A stretch of 64,000 nt of DNA from Propionibacterium australiense. GTDB lineage: Bacteria; Actinomycetota; Actinomycetes; Propionibacteriales; Propionibacteriaceae. The stretch covers positions 91,360 to 155,359 of the forward strand of contig NZ_RCIV01000005.1 in NCBI RefSeq assembly GCF_003666605.1, in the 5' to 3' direction. Both the position numbers and the translations under genes were made by a program. Positions 25,378-33,834 of the stretch are shown in pieces. Every line of letters begins with the position of its first letter. Position 1 is the stretch's first letter. Below the pieces are notes generated by a model. That model saw only the letters and a program-made list of their open reading frames with translations. It had not been told where the DNA came from and searched no databases.

Positions 25378-26835
25378 GTGAGTCACCAAGATCCCCCTGT
25401 CGCACTCGTGTCCGAGGCCGACCCTCCGTCTGAAGGAGAGGACCGCCAGCTGCAGCGCGGTCTGAGCAATCGCCACCTCCAGCTCATGGCGCTCGGCGGT
25501 GCGATCGGAACCGGCATGTTCATGGGCTCCAGCCGGACGATCCACGTCGCGGGCCCCTCCAGCGCGCTGGTCTACGCCCTCATCGGCATGTTCCTGTACT
25601 TCATGATGCGGGCCATGGGCGAGATGCTGCTGTCGAACCTGAAGTACAAGTCCTTCCGCGACATCGCCGAGCACATCCTGGGGCCGGCCGGCGGTTTCAT
25701 CGCCGGCTGGACCTACTGGTTCGGCTGGATCGTGGCCGCCATGGGCGATCTCGCCGCCATCACCGGGTACGCCCAGTACTGGTGGCCGAACGTGCCCAAG
25801 TGGCTGCCGGCCACGGTCCTCGCGCTCACCCTGTTCGTCCTGAACGTCGTGGCGGTCCGGTTGTTCGGTGAGACGGAGTTCTGGTTCGCGCTCATCAAGC
25901 TGCTGGCCGTCTGCGCCCTCGTCATCGTGGCCGCGTGGCTGCTGGCAAGCAGATTCGTCTCGCCCGCGGGCAATCCCGCCCAGATCTCCAATCTGTGGAA
26001 CGACGGCGGCTTCTTCCCGAACGGGCCGCTCGGCTTCCTCGCCGGCTTCCAGATCGCCTTCTTCGCCTTCGTCGGTCTCGAGGTCGTGGGAACCGCCGCC
26101 GCCGAGACCAAGAACCCGGAGCGGAACCTGCCCATGGCGATCAACGCCATCCCGATCCGGCTCGCCCTGTTCTACGTGCTGGCCCTGCTCGCCATCTGCG
26201 TCGTCATCCCGTGGCGGGCCGTGGTGCCCGGCGAGAGCCCCTTCGTCGAGATGTTCGGCCTGGCCGGCTTCGGCGCGGCGGCATCGGTGATGAACTTCGT
26301 CCTGCTGACGGCCGCCGCGTCCTCGGACAACTCGGGTCTCTACTCGACCTCACGGATGATGTACGGCCTGGCCCTCGACGGCCAGGCACCCAGGATCATG
26401 GGCAGGCTGTCCAAGCGCAACGTCCCGCAGAACGCGCTCATCGTGTCGTGCCTCATGCTCGCCAGCGGCATCATCTTCCTCTACACGTCCGAGACGATCA
26501 TCGAGGCGTTCACCCTGGTCTCCTCGGTCGCCGCGCTGCTGTTCGTCTTCATCTGGTGCCTCATCGTGGTGTGTTACATCGTCTATCGGCGCAAGTACCC
26601 CGAGCTGCACGAGAAGTCCACCTTCAAACTGCCCGGCGGCCTCGTCACGGCGTGGATCGTCGTCGCCTTCTTCGTCGTCAGCGTCGTCATCCTGTGCCTC
26701 GAGGAGGAGACCCGCCAGGCCGTGTACGTCACCCCGATCTGGTTTGTCATCCTCATCATCGCCTACTTCGTGCGTTCCCGGCGGCTCAAGAGGACCGCGG
26801 CGGCGCAGCCGGCCGATCAGGGCGAGTCCTCGTGA
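25378..26835 (+). CDS. APC-family amino acid permease, CycA-like
   Basis: A 485-aa transporter with about 12 membrane segments. It closely follows E. coli CycA (D-serine/D-alanine/glycine:H+ symporter) along its length: LSNRHLQLMALGGAIGTGMF, EMLLSNLKYKSF, GWTYWFGWIVAAMGDLAAIT, LWNDGGFFPNGPLGF, and SRMMYGLALDGQAP. It starts at GTG 25378 after AAGGAG. Its place behind an ornithine racemase and a D-alanine-producing thiolase suggests it imports ornithine or exports/recaptures D-alanine. Which of these is correct is not decided by sequence. A strong terminator lies 31 bp downstream. The 226 bp before it hold no recognised element, so it may have its own promoter. Confidence 0.9.
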   Translation: MSHQDPPVALVSEADPPSEGEDRQLQRGLSNRHLQLMALGGAIGTGMFMGSSRTIHVAGPSSALVYALIGMFLYFMMRAMGEMLLSNLKYKSFRDIAEHILGPAGGFIAGWTYWFGWIVAAMGDLAAITGYAQYWWPNVPKWLPATVLALTLFVLNVVAVRLFGETEFWFALIKLLAVCALVIVAAWLLASRFVSPAGNPAQISNLWNDGGFFPNGPLGFLAGFQIAFFAFVGLEVVGTAAAETKNPERNLPMAINAIPIRLALFYVLALLAICVVIPWRAVVPGESPFVEMFGLAGFGAAASVMNFVLLTAAASSDNSGLYSTSRMMYGLALDGQAPRIMGRLSKRNVPQNALIVSCLMLASGIIFLYTSETIIEAFTLVSSVAALLFVFIWCLIVVCYIVYRRKYPELHEKSTFKLPGGLVTAWIVVAFFVVSVVILCLEEETRQAVYVTPIWFVILIIAYFVRSRRLKRTAAAQPADQGESS

Positions 26836-26866
26836 CCGCCGTGGCGCACTGAACCGGTGCCGACCG

Positions 26867-26905
26867 GGTGGGGCCGGCGGGACGACGGATCCCGCCGGCC
26901 CCACC
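26867..26905 (+). terminator. Strong hairpin after the CycA-like gene
   Basis: Perfect 16-bp arms: GGTGGGGCCGGCGGGA (26867-26882) and TCCCGCCGGCCCCACC (26890-26905) with a 7-nt loop. It closes the ornithine region and also lies just beyond the end of the convergent amylase pseudogene, so it can act on both strands. Confidence 0.88.
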
Positions 26906-26952
26906 GCTGCCAGGACGCTCCCACCCGGTCCTCGGATGGTGTGGCCGGTCGC

Positions 26953-27598
26953 TCAGCGCGGCCAGTCGAACACGACCGCCCCGTCGACGACGAGCCGGGC
27001 GGCCGGGCGCGGGTCGAGTTCGAGGTGGGCCTGGAGCCGGTGGCCGGGCGCGGTCGTCTCGTAGTCGATCCAGGTGCAGTCCTTGGCCAGCACGGCGATG
27101 TGCCCGCGAGCCAGCCACGGATTGCGACGGCGCAGGCCGATGAGTTCCCGGTGCAGCCCGTGGAGCCACCACCCGTGGGGTGCGAGCCGGGCGGGGAGCC
27201 GGACCGTCGCCCGTCTCGTACAGTCGCACCGGTCCGGTGCCCGCTGCGAGCGTCTCGGTGACGAGCCGGTGTCGGCGGCCGACGTGGTTGAACACGCCGT
27301 CGAGCAGCACGTCCAGGCCATGTGTCCGGGCCTGGGCGACCAGGTGGTCGAAGTCGGCGTCGTCGCCCAGCCGCGGGTCGATCCGGTAGTGGTCCACGGT
27401 GTCGTAGCCGTGGCTGGTGGACGCGAAGATCGGGCCCAGCAGCAGCCCGGTGCAGCCGAGATCGGCCGCGTAGTCGAGCCAGTCGTCGAGGCGCCGAAGG
27501 CGGTGGCCGTCGCTGCCCGCCGGGCGGTCGTGGATGGGCGCCCCGAGAGCACCCAGGGGGTAGAGGTGCCACCAGGTCGAGGTATCGAGGAAGGGCAT
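26953..27598 (-). pseudogene. Alpha-amylase family protein, internally deleted and frameshifted
   Basis: Starting at ATG 27598, one frame encodes the N-terminus of a GH13 enzyme: DTSTWWHLYPLGALGAP, LGCTGLLLGPIFASTSHGYDTVDHYRIDP, and LDVLLDGVFNHVGRRH, the conserved DxxxNH region. After about 125 residues it loses homology. A second frame (stop at 26953) resumes with LHRELIGLRRRNPWLARGHI and a C-terminal beta-domain ending VVDGAVVFDWPR. About 200 residues of the catalytic barrel, including the nucleophile and acid/base regions, are absent between the parts. Deletion plus frameshift makes it a non-functional remnant. The TetR gene 70 bp upstream and its twin operators remain intact. Confidence 0.85.
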
Positions 27599-27610
27599 CC
27601 GAAACTCCTA

Positions 27611-27649
27611 TTGAGTCATGATCAATAACGATTGTTGACTGTAGCTCAA
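27611..27649. promoter_or_regulatory. Two TTGA-N7-TCAA operators
   Basis: TTGAGTCATGATCAA (27611-27625) and TTGACTGTAGCTCAA (27635-27649) share arms and 7-nt spacing and are offset by 24 bp. The second can be extended by two bases (TGTTGA / TCAACA) and covers the likely -35 region of the TetR gene; the first lies just before the amylase start. They are good candidate sites for the adjacent TetR repressor. Confidence 0.65.
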
Positions 27650-27655
27650 CAGGAC

Positions 27656-27661
27656 TAGGAT
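27656..27661 (+). promoter_or_regulatory. Putative -10 box (TAGGAT) of leaderless tetR mRNA
   Basis: TAGGAT ends 6 nt before the ATG at 27668, with no Shine-Dalgarno sequence. TTGACT at 27635-27640, inside the second operator, could be the -35 element (15-nt spacing). Confidence 0.5.
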
Positions 27662-27667
27662 CGCCAC

Positions 27668-28279
27668 ATGGCCTCATCCGACGAACGAGCCCCGCGGCGG
27701 CGGCTGAGCGTGGCCGAGCGCAGGCTCCAGATCCTCGAGGCGGCCAGGCGGCTGTACGCGACGACGCCCTATGCGCAGCTGCCGGTGACCCGGGTGGCCG
27801 AGGCGGCGGAGGCCTCGGCGGCGCTCGTCTTCCACTATTTCGGCTCGAAGGCCGGGCTCTACGAGGCCGTCGTCGCCGACGCGGTGCAGCGGCTCGCGGA
27901 CGCCCAGCGGGCCGCCGATGCGGCGCTTCCCGCAGGAGTGCCGGCGCGCGACCGGGTGCGCACCGGTCTGCTGATCTACCTCGACCACATCGCCGGCCAC
28001 CCGCACACCTGGGCGACCCCGCTGACCGGCGGCGAGGAACCGGCCGAGGTCGTCCGGCTGCGTCACCGCGTCCGGGCCGGCTACGTGGAGGAGTTGGGCC
28101 GGGTCCTCGATCCCTCGGACACGGCCCGCCACGACTACGCCCTGTGGGGCTACTTCGGATTCCTCGACCAGGCCTGTCTCAGGTGGGTCGAGAGGGGCTG
28201 CCCGGCAGACGACAGGCACCAGCTCGCAGATGCCGCACTCGGCGCCCTGGAGGGCGCACTCGGCGACTGGGGCGCCTGA
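27668..28279 (+). CDS. TetR-family transcriptional regulator
   Basis: A 203-aa regulator. The N-terminal TetR helix-turn-helix is clear: AERRLQILEAARRLYATTPYAQLPVTRVAEAA, then ASAALVFHYFGSKAGLYEAVVADAV (residues about 16-70). The C-terminal ligand domain is typical in length. It is divergent from the amylase pseudogene, with two matching palindromes between them, suggesting it once repressed that gene and itself. Since the target is now broken, it may be an orphan or may have other targets. It is probably read from a leaderless mRNA. Confidence 0.88.
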   Translation: MASSDERAPRRRLSVAERRLQILEAARRLYATTPYAQLPVTRVAEAAEASAALVFHYFGSKAGLYEAVVADAVQRLADAQRAADAALPAGVPARDRVRTGLLIYLDHIAGHPHTWATPLTGGEEPAEVVRLRHRVRAGYVEELGRVLDPSDTARHDYALWGYFGFLDQACLRWVERGCPADDRHQLADAALGALEGALGDWGA

Positions 28280-28400
28280 CCCGGCCGGTCGTGTGCGACG
28301 GCACGGGCGCCGGCCTCACCGCCCGGACATCGCCGGCGTCCGACGCGCTCGCGGGGCACTGCCGGTCCCGCACCTCGTGCAGCATCCGTGGGCAGGAGGA

Positions 28401-28429
28401 ACGGTGCCCCGCGCGAGGCGGGGCACCGT
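28401..28429. terminator. Bidirectional terminator between tetR and SDR genes
   Basis: ACGGTGCCCCGC (28401-28412) and GCGGGGCACCGT (28418-28429) form a perfect 12-bp stem with a 5-nt loop between two convergent genes. Confidence 0.85.
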
Positions 28430-28446
28430 GAGAGGGGAATGGGGGA

Positions 28447-29190
28447 TCAGTCCCGGTAGACCTTGTCGTTGCTCACCTGGGCGCGGGGGCGGATGATCAT
28501 GCGGTCGATGTTCACGTGCGAGGGGCGGGTGACCGCCCAGCGGATCGCGTCGGCGATGTCCTCGGCCACCAGGGGTTCGGCCACACCGGCGTAGACGTCG
28601 TCGGCCGCCGCCTGGTCGCCGCCCAGGCGCACCAGCGAGAACTCCTCGGTGCGGACCATGCCCGGGCAGATCTCGAGCACGCGGATCGGGCGGCCACCCA
28701 GCTCCAGGCGCAGCGCGCCGGCGATGTTGCGTTCGGCGGCCTTGGCGCCGCAGTAGCCCGCGCCGCCGATGTAGGGGTACTCGGCGGCCGTCGAGGTGAC
28801 GACCATGATCGTGCCGCCCTCGCCGTTCTCCAGCGCGGGCAGCAGCCCCTGGATGACCCGTGCCGAACCCGTCACGTTGATGGCGTACATGCGCTCCCAG
28901 TCCGCCATGTCGGCGTCCTCGACGTGGTCGACGCCGAAGGCCCCGCCGGCGTTGTTGACCAGCACGTCGAGGTCGTCGCCGACGGCCTCGACGAGGGCGT
29001 CGACCGACTCCTGGGAAGTGACGTCGCACTCGACGGCGGTGCCGCCGATCTCCCGCGCCAGCGCGGTGAGGCGGTCGAGGCGGCGGGCCGCGCAGATCAC
29101 GTGGAAGCCCCCGGCGGCCAGGGCGCGGGCCGTCGCGGCGCCAATCCCGCTGGACGCGCCGGTGACGACTGCTCTCTTCGTAGAACTCAT
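28447..29190 (-). CDS. Short-chain dehydrogenase/reductase
   Basis: A 247-aa NAD(P)-dependent oxidoreductase of the classical SDR type, similar to the YdfG/3-hydroxy acid dehydrogenase group. Cofactor motif VVTGASSGIGAATA is at residues 8-21, NNAGG follows, and the catalytic triad is visible as the STAAEYPYIGGAGYCGAK stretch, with Ser, Tyr and Lys in YCGAK. A PGMVRTEEFSLVRLGG segment follows. The substrate is unknown; family relatives act on serine and 3-hydroxy acids. It stands between two TetR genes with 42 bp to the next gene on the same strand, so the second TetR could regulate it. Confidence 0.88.
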   Translation of the reverse strand: MSSTKRAVVTGASSGIGAATARALAAGGFHVICAARRLDRLTALAREIGGTAVECDVTSQESVDALVEAVGDDLDVLVNNAGGAFGVDHVEDADMADWERMYAINVTGSARVIQGLLPALENGEGGTIMVVTSTAAEYPYIGGAGYCGAKAAERNIAGALRLELGGRPIRVLEICPGMVRTEEFSLVRLGGDQAAADDVYAGVAEPLVAEDIADAIRWAVTRPSHVNIDRMIIRPRAQVSNDKVYRD

Positions 29191-29232
29191 GCCCTCATCG
29201 TGGCACGCGCACCGGGCCGGGCAAGGCCGGGG

Positions 29233-29940
29233 TCACCGGGACGGTGTGCTCGCGCTGATGATCGGCGGCAGCGGGTGCGCGGTGGCGGGTATCGTCATCG
29301 GATCGGTCAGCCATGGGGCGACGACCTGCTTGACGAGGGCGAACGACTGCTCGCTGACGTTCGCCGTGCTCACCGTCGGGAAGGGCACCGCCAGGGCCTG
29401 CATGATCATGCTGCCCTCGAGTGCCTCGGCGAGCAGTTCCGGTGAGGCCCCGGGGCGCAGATGGCTCGTGACGTGGGCGTCGCTCAGCAGGGTGCGCAGG
29501 CCGTTGCGGAACCGCGAGAGCGTGCTCTTCCAGATGTCGCCGACCTCGTCGGGCCCGCAGTGGTGCTCCACCTGCAACCGGATGATGGCGGTGCCGGTCG
29601 GGGTCGTGTAGGTGTACAGCCGGTGCTGGACCATCGTCAGCAGCTGTTCCTGGAAGGGCAGCCCGGCGACACGGCTGTCGTCCAGCTCGAAGAGCAGGGC
29701 GGTCCGCTCGAAGGCCGCGGTCAGCAGCTCGACGCGGTCGGGCCAGCGCCGGTAGATGGACGACTTGCCCACCTTGGCCAGCATCGTCACCCGGCCCATC
29801 GTGAAACCCGACCAACCGTGCTGGCCGTAGATCTCCAGGGCGGCGGTGAGCGCGCGCGGTTCCACCAGCGGATCACGGGGGCGGCCAGGGGTGTCGTGGG
29901 TGACGACGCGCGTCAGCGGCGACACATCGCCTTGCGTCAT
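29233..29940 (-). CDS. TetR-family transcriptional regulator
   Basis: A 235-aa TetR protein. The HTH is at residues about 25-75 (ALTAALEIYGQHGWSGFTMG, then VTMLAKVGKSSIYRRWPDRVELL), with the SSIYRRWPDR recognition segment typical of the group carrying a C-terminal TetR_C-type domain. It lies upstream of the SDR gene on the same strand, 42 bp apart, and is divergent from gpmA. The target is unknown. The start is ATG 29940. Confidence 0.87.
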   Translation of the reverse strand: MTQGDVSPLTRVVTHDTPGRPRDPLVEPRALTAALEIYGQHGWSGFTMGRVTMLAKVGKSSIYRRWPDRVELLTAAFERTALLFELDDSRVAGLPFQEQLLTMVQHRLYTYTTPTGTAIIRLQVEHHCGPDEVGDIWKSTLSRFRNGLRTLLSDAHVTSHLRPGASPELLAEALEGSMIMQALAVPFPTVSTANVSEQSFALVKQVVAPWLTDPMTIPATAHPLPPIISASTPSR

Positions 29941-30068
29941 GACTCACCCCGTTGCGTTGCTCGTGTGCATCCGGCCCCGTGCCGTGCTGCTCCAAGGTTA
30001 GTCGACAGAAGTGGTGTCTCGGGCCGTGGACGCGGCCGGCAGCACGGTTCGGGAGGCCTCGTGGCCGC

Positions 30069-30074
30069 TAGACT
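30069..30074 (+). promoter_or_regulatory. Putative -10 box (TAGACT) of leaderless gpmA mRNA
   Basis: TAGACT, six bases, then the gpmA ATG, and no Shine-Dalgarno sequence. Confidence 0.5.
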
Positions 30075-30080
30075 CGGGCC

Positions 30081-30830
30081 ATGACCTCGAAGCTGATCCT
30101 GCTCCGCCACGGCGAGAGCGAATGGAACTCGAAGAACCTGTTCACCGGCTGGGTCGATGTCGACCTCAACGAGAAGGGCGTGGGTGAGGCGACCCGCGGC
30201 GGCGAGCTCCTCGCCGAGCAGGGCCTGCTCCCCGATGTCGTCCACACCTCGCTGCTGCGCCGAGCGATCCACACCGCCTACCTCGCGCTCGACCGCTGCG
30301 ACCGTCACTGGATCCCCGTCAGGCGCAGCTGGCGGCTCAACGAGCGTCACTACGGCGCCCTGCAGGGCCTCAACAAGACCGAGATCCGCGACAAGTACGG
30401 CGAGGACCAGTTCATGGCCTGGCGTCGCAGCTACGACGTGCCGCCCCCGCCGATCGACCCGGACGGCGAGTGGAGCCAGTTCCGTGATCCACGCTACGCC
30501 GACGTGCCCGAGGACGAGCGTCCCCTCAGCGAGTGCCTCAAGGACGTCGTCGCCCGCATGCTGCCGTACTGGGAGTCCGACATCATCCCCGATCTGCGGG
30601 CCGGCAAGACCGTTCTCGTCGCCGCGCACGGCAACTCGCTGCGCGCCCTCGTCAAGCACCTCGACGAGATCGACGACGAGACCATCTCGGGCCTGAACAT
30701 CCCCACCGGCATCCCGCTGTTCTACGAGCTCGACGACGACTTCAAGCCCGTCGTCAAGGGCGGCCGCTATCTCGACCCCGAGGCCGCCGAGGCCGGCCAG
30801 AAGGCCGTCGCCGCCCAGGGCAAGAAGTAA
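30081..30830 (+). CDS. gpmA: 2,3-bisphosphoglycerate-dependent phosphoglycerate mutase
   Basis: A 249-aa glycolytic and gluconeogenic enzyme interconverting 3- and 2-phosphoglycerate. The phosphohistidine motif [10 protein letters not shown] has His10; other conserved parts are [34 protein letters not shown], and [16 protein letters not shown] with the second catalytic His. Length matches the dimeric/tetrameric dPGM family. In many Actinobacteria this gene sits directly beside phoU or senX3-regX3; here those lie 13 kb away behind the polyol cluster. A bidirectional terminator follows the gene. Confidence 0.97.
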   Translation: MTSKLILLRHGESEWNSKNLFTGWVDVDLNEKGVGEATRGGELLAEQGLLPDVVHTSLLRRAIHTAYLALDRCDRHWIPVRRSWRLNERHYGALQGLNKTEIRDKYGEDQFMAWRRSYDVPPPPIDPDGEWSQFRDPRYADVPEDERPLSECLKDVVARMLPYWESDIIPDLRAGKTVLVAAHGNSLRALVKHLDEIDDETISGLNIPTGIPLFYELDDDFKPVVKGGRYLDPEAAEAGQKAVAAQGKK

Positions 30831-30843
30831 CGCCCGACTGCGC

Positions 30844-30879
30844 TGAGGCCCGTCCGCGTCAGCCCGTGGGCGGGCCTCA
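30844..30879. terminator. Bidirectional terminator between gpmA and the SorC gene
   Basis: TGAGGCCCG (30844-30852) pairs with CGGGCCTCA (30871-30879); further G/C pairing is possible inside. It serves gpmA and overlaps the stop codon of the convergent SorC-family gene. Confidence 0.7.
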
Positions 30880-31836
30880 GGCCGCCATCGCCAGCAGTGC
30901 CTCGGCGAGCACGTCGTCCACGACGAGGATGTCGAGCGCTTCCGTGCGCAGCGCGCCGAGCGTGCCGGGGGCCTTCGCCCTGCCGCTGGCCAGGCCGACG
31001 ACCGTCTCGATGCGGCGCAGGTCGTCCAGGTCGATGCCGATCACCCGCTCGGAGGTGGGCGGGCCCAGTGGAACGCCCTCGATCGTGAAGTAGCGGCCCA
31101 GCATGTCACCGACCGGGTGGGCCGCCTCGACGGCTGACTTCTCCGAGGCGCTGAGCTTCATGGCGCCCATGACGGCCCGGGAGGTCTGCACCTCGTAGTT
31201 CCCGATGCCGACGAACCCCAGATCGCAGGAGCGGGCCTCGGCGAGCGAGGCCTGCACCGAGGACTCACTCATCATGGCCTGCTGGGTGAGTGCCGACTCC
31301 ACGATCGCCGGTGCGTCGAAACGCCCGGCGGTCGCGCCGCACTTGTCGGCCAGGATCTGCAGGTGGGTGTTGCCCGAGGGGGCGCTGTCGAGAGTGGGCA
31401 TGCCGCCCACGAGCGGGACGATGCGGGTGTCCGAGCGCAGGGGGGTCTCGGCGAGCAGGTCGATGAACTGGGCGATGGTGAGCCCCCATCCGAAACCGAT
31501 CCGCGAGGAGCCCGAGGCCAGTCGGGCGAAGGACTCGCCGGCCAGCCGGGCGACCGAGGCGAGGTGGTCGGTGCTGGCTGAGGTGTCCGCCACGAGGGCC
31601 TCGCGCAGCCCGAAGGCCTGACCCAGGCGCCGCTCGAGGTCACCGTTGCGCACGGTCCGGTCATCACCGACGATCCGGATCTGCACCAGCCCGGTGGAGC
31701 GCGCCTCGTGCAGGATCCGGGACACGCTGGAGCGCGACAGCCCGAGACGAGCCCCGACCTGTCCTTGGTCGAGACCGTCGACGTAGTACAGCCGCGCGGC
31801 GTCGATGAGCAACTGCTGATCTCTCTTGGCAGGCAT
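30877..31836 (-). CDS. SorC/DeoR-type sugar-binding transcriptional regulator
   Basis: A 319-aa regulator. The N-terminal helix-turn-helix (residues about 10-55) reads YYVDGLDQGQVGARLGLSRS followed by SVSRILHEAR, typical of SorC. The remainder is the SorC effector-binding domain, related to sugar isomerases, with GFGWGLTIAQFIDLL and the DLGFVGIGNYE segment. Such proteins bind phosphorylated sugars or polyols. It is the last gene of the polyol cluster but is separated from it by a terminator, so it is probably made independently. The TGCAA-rich promoters at 38120 and 40379 are likely targets, by inference. Confidence 0.88.
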   Translation of the reverse strand: MPAKRDQQLLIDAARLYYVDGLDQGQVGARLGLSRSSVSRILHEARSTGLVQIRIVGDDRTVRNGDLERRLGQAFGLREALVADTSASTDHLASVARLAGESFARLASGSSRIGFGWGLTIAQFIDLLAETPLRSDTRIVPLVGGMPTLDSAPSGNTHLQILADKCGATAGRFDAPAIVESALTQQAMMSESSVQASLAEARSCDLGFVGIGNYEVQTSRAVMGAMKLSASEKSAVEAAHPVGDMLGRYFTIEGVPLGPPTSERVIGIDLDDLRRIETVVGLASGRAKAPGTLGALRTEALDILVVDDVLAEALLAMAA

Positions 31837-31892
31837 GGGACTCCCTGACCCTGGGGGTTTTCCCGGTGCTGGTGAGGCACCCGGAGACGGAT

Positions 31893-31931
31893 GATGGGGG
31901 CCAGGATCCTTCCTCGGTCCTGACCCCCATC
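31893..31931 (-). terminator. Hairpin terminator after the SAF oxidoreductase gene
   Basis: GATGGGGGCCAGGA (31893-31906) and TCCTGACCCCCATC (31918-31931) pair over 14 bp with one mismatch. It ends the PTS/oxidoreductase operon before the SorC regulator. Confidence 0.8.
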
Positions 31932-31988
31932 AATTCTATGGAGAGCGAACACCCTTGTGGTGGCCGAACGTCTCAGCCGGCCAGGTGA

Positions 31989-33293
31989 TCAGCCGAGAAC
32001 GCCCCGGGCCACCATGGCGTCCTGCAGGAATCGCATGGCGACGAGCGGGCGGGTGTGGTCGATCTCGATGTCGTCGTAGGAGATCATCTCGTCGACCTTC
32101 TTGTCGACCTTCAGCTTCGAGTGCTGCAGCAGGCCGACCGGCACGAGGTTCATCTCGCGGGCCTTGTCGGCAGGCATGGCGTAGCCGTAGAAGTGGTGCC
32201 CGCCCATGCCCTCGAAGGTCAACCCGGCCTCGAGATCGGTCTTGGCCCGGCCGACGACCTCCGTGGTGACGTGCGTGGACTGGAAGTCGGCTCGCCCGGT
32301 CGTGACGGCCTCGAAGATCGACAGGTGCGCCTCGATCGAGGCGATGTGCCACGGACGGTAGAAGAGATAGTAGGGGCCGTGGCCGAGTTTCAGGTAGTCG
32401 AGCTCCTCGGTGATGACGTCCGAGGTGGACTTCACGATGCAGAAGACGCCCGGGGCGACATCGCCCGTGACGTACTCCACGCACGGGCCCTTGTCGAACT
32501 CGAGGATGCCGCCGTCGGCCTTGGGGATCAGCTTGGTGGCGAGCTCGGCCAGCGGGATCTCCTCGCCGTGCATGCCGTCCACCTCGATCGGGATGCCTGT
32601 CGCGTTCGACAGGGCGGTCATCTCGAGCTGGGTCTTGGTGCCGTCGGTGAACTCCGTGAGCATGCGCGGGTTCATCTTCTTGCGCTCGGCGTCGGCGATG
32701 TTGTCCTCGGGCATGCCGTGCGGGATGTTGACGTTGTTCTTGCCCTTGCCGACGCAGACCACCTCGAGACCCAGGTCCTGGGCGTACTCGACCAGTTTGA
32801 GGCACTCGACCGGCTCGTCGCCGCGCATGACGGTGTACACCGACCCGCCGGCGTTGGCCATCGACGCCAGCAGGGGACCGACGGTGATGTCGGCCTCGAC
32901 CGTCATGAGGGCGACGTCCTTGGAGTGCGTGATGCAGGTGTAGGCGATCTGGGCCGCGATCTCGGGCACCCCGGAGACCTCGACGACGATGTCGACGGGC
33001 AGCTCGGGCATCCGCAGGCCATCCGAGATGACGGCGGCCCTGCCGTCGGCGATGGCCTGAGCGGCCTTGTCGATGTCGGTGCCGGCGACGACGACGTCAT
33101 CGCGCCCGGCGTTGCGCAGCGCCGATGAGGCCTTGTCCACGACGATGTCGGCGACGGCGACGACGGCCAGGCCCGGTGCGCGCTGGATCGAGGCGATGAG
33201 GCCGGAGCCCATCTGGCCGGCGCCGACGACGCCCACCTGGACCGGACGGCCCAGTTCCTTCTGGCGTTCGAGAAGAGCCTTGGTGTAACCCAT
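31989..33293 (-). CDS. NAD(P)-dependent oxidoreductase with C-terminal SAF-like domain
   Basis: A 434-aa protein. The N-terminal Rossmann fold (VGVVGAGQMGSGLIASIQ, residues about 20-38) resembles homoserine dehydrogenase, followed by VVEVSGVPEIAAQIAYTC and MTVEADITVGPLL. The middle has the conserved VVCVGKGKNN and EMTALSNATGIP. The last 100 residues resemble a SAF domain (GRAKTDLEAGLTFEG, then PVGLLQHSKLKVDKKV). Proteins of this architecture occur in sugar-alcohol and sugar-acid catabolic clusters and are often misnamed FlgA or homoserine dehydrogenase. Here it is the only oxidoreductase of the PTS operon, so oxidation of the phosphorylated polyol is the likely role. The substrate is unknown. 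GutM is encoded directly upstream. Confidence 0.78.
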   Translation of the reverse strand: MGYTKALLERQKELGRPVQVGVVGAGQMGSGLIASIQRAPGLAVVAVADIVVDKASSALRNAGRDDVVVAGTDIDKAAQAIADGRAAVISDGLRMPELPVDIVVEVSGVPEIAAQIAYTCITHSKDVALMTVEADITVGPLLASMANAGGSVYTVMRGDEPVECLKLVEYAQDLGLEVVCVGKGKNNVNIPHGMPEDNIADAERKKMNPRMLTEFTDGTKTQLEMTALSNATGIPIEVDGMHGEEIPLAELATKLIPKADGGILEFDKGPCVEYVTGDVAPGVFCIVKSTSDVITEELDYLKLGHGPYYLFYRPWHIASIEAHLSIFEAVTTGRADFQSTHVTTEVVGRAKTDLEAGLTFEGMGGHHFYGYAMPADKAREMNLVPVGLLQHSKLKVDKKVDEMISYDDIEIDHTRPLVAMRFLQDAMVARGVLG

Positions 33294-33294
33294 G

Positions 33295-33828
33295 TCAGTT
33301 TCCTTTCGGGATGGACACGCCCGGGGTGCTGGCTGCCCCCGAGCCGGTGGTGTGGGGTACGCGCTTGCGGATCAGCCGTGGCCCGGTTGTGGGAACAGGC
33401 GCGTGGTGGGTGGTTGGTGGTGTGGTGGCTGAGGGCTCGTCCGCAGGCTCCGTGCCGGCGTCTCCGACCTGGGCCAGCGCCATCTCGACGGCGGCCTTCA
33501 GCTGCTTGCCGCGGGCCCGGTCGACGGCCCCGGCCATGTCCCCGACGAGGCCGGGCGCGTCGTGGAACCTGGCGAAGACGCTCTTGCCGGCCAGGGCGCG
33601 CGCCCAGATGATGCACCGGGCGGTGGTGTCGACGATCGCGATGACGATCGCCCCGCCCGCGATGGAGCGGCCGCGCCCGGAGACGAGCATGAGGTGCTCG
33701 CCCCTGGCGATCCGCGTGGCCTTGTTGAGCTCGGCGTTGTACGAGCGCATCTGCAGGTAGGTGAACAGCAGCCCGAGCAGCATGGCCGCCACGAGGATCG
33801 CGGGGAATCTCCAGTCGAGGGCGTCCAT
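33295..33828 (-). CDS. GutM-family protein
   Basis: A 177-aa protein with an N-terminal membrane segment (FPAILVAAMLLGLLFTYLQM) and the conserved GutM core: RGRSIAGGAIVIAIVDTTAR followed by LAGKSVFARFHD. GutM is an accessory or activator protein found beside glucitol/sorbitol PTS genes. The C-terminal 60 residues are a low-complexity Pro/Thr-rich tail absent from short relatives. It lies between srlB (6 bp away) and the oxidoreductase gene (1 bp away), deep in the operon. How GutM works is not settled. Confidence 0.8.
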   Translation of the reverse strand: MDALDWRFPAILVAAMLLGLLFTYLQMRSYNAELNKATRIARGEHLMLVSGRGRSIAGGAIVIAIVDTTARCIIWARALAGKSVFARFHDAPGLVGDMAGAVDRARGKQLKAAVEMALAQVGDAGTEPADEPSATTPPTTHHAPVPTTGPRLIRKRVPHTTGSGAASTPGVSIPKGN

Positions 33829-33834
33829 GCCGGA

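Noticed and set aside
26786..27677. Long competing frames over the amylase remnant as intact genes
   Set aside because: Each carries only part of the amylase homology and the homologous pieces lie in different frames, as expected of a pseudogene.
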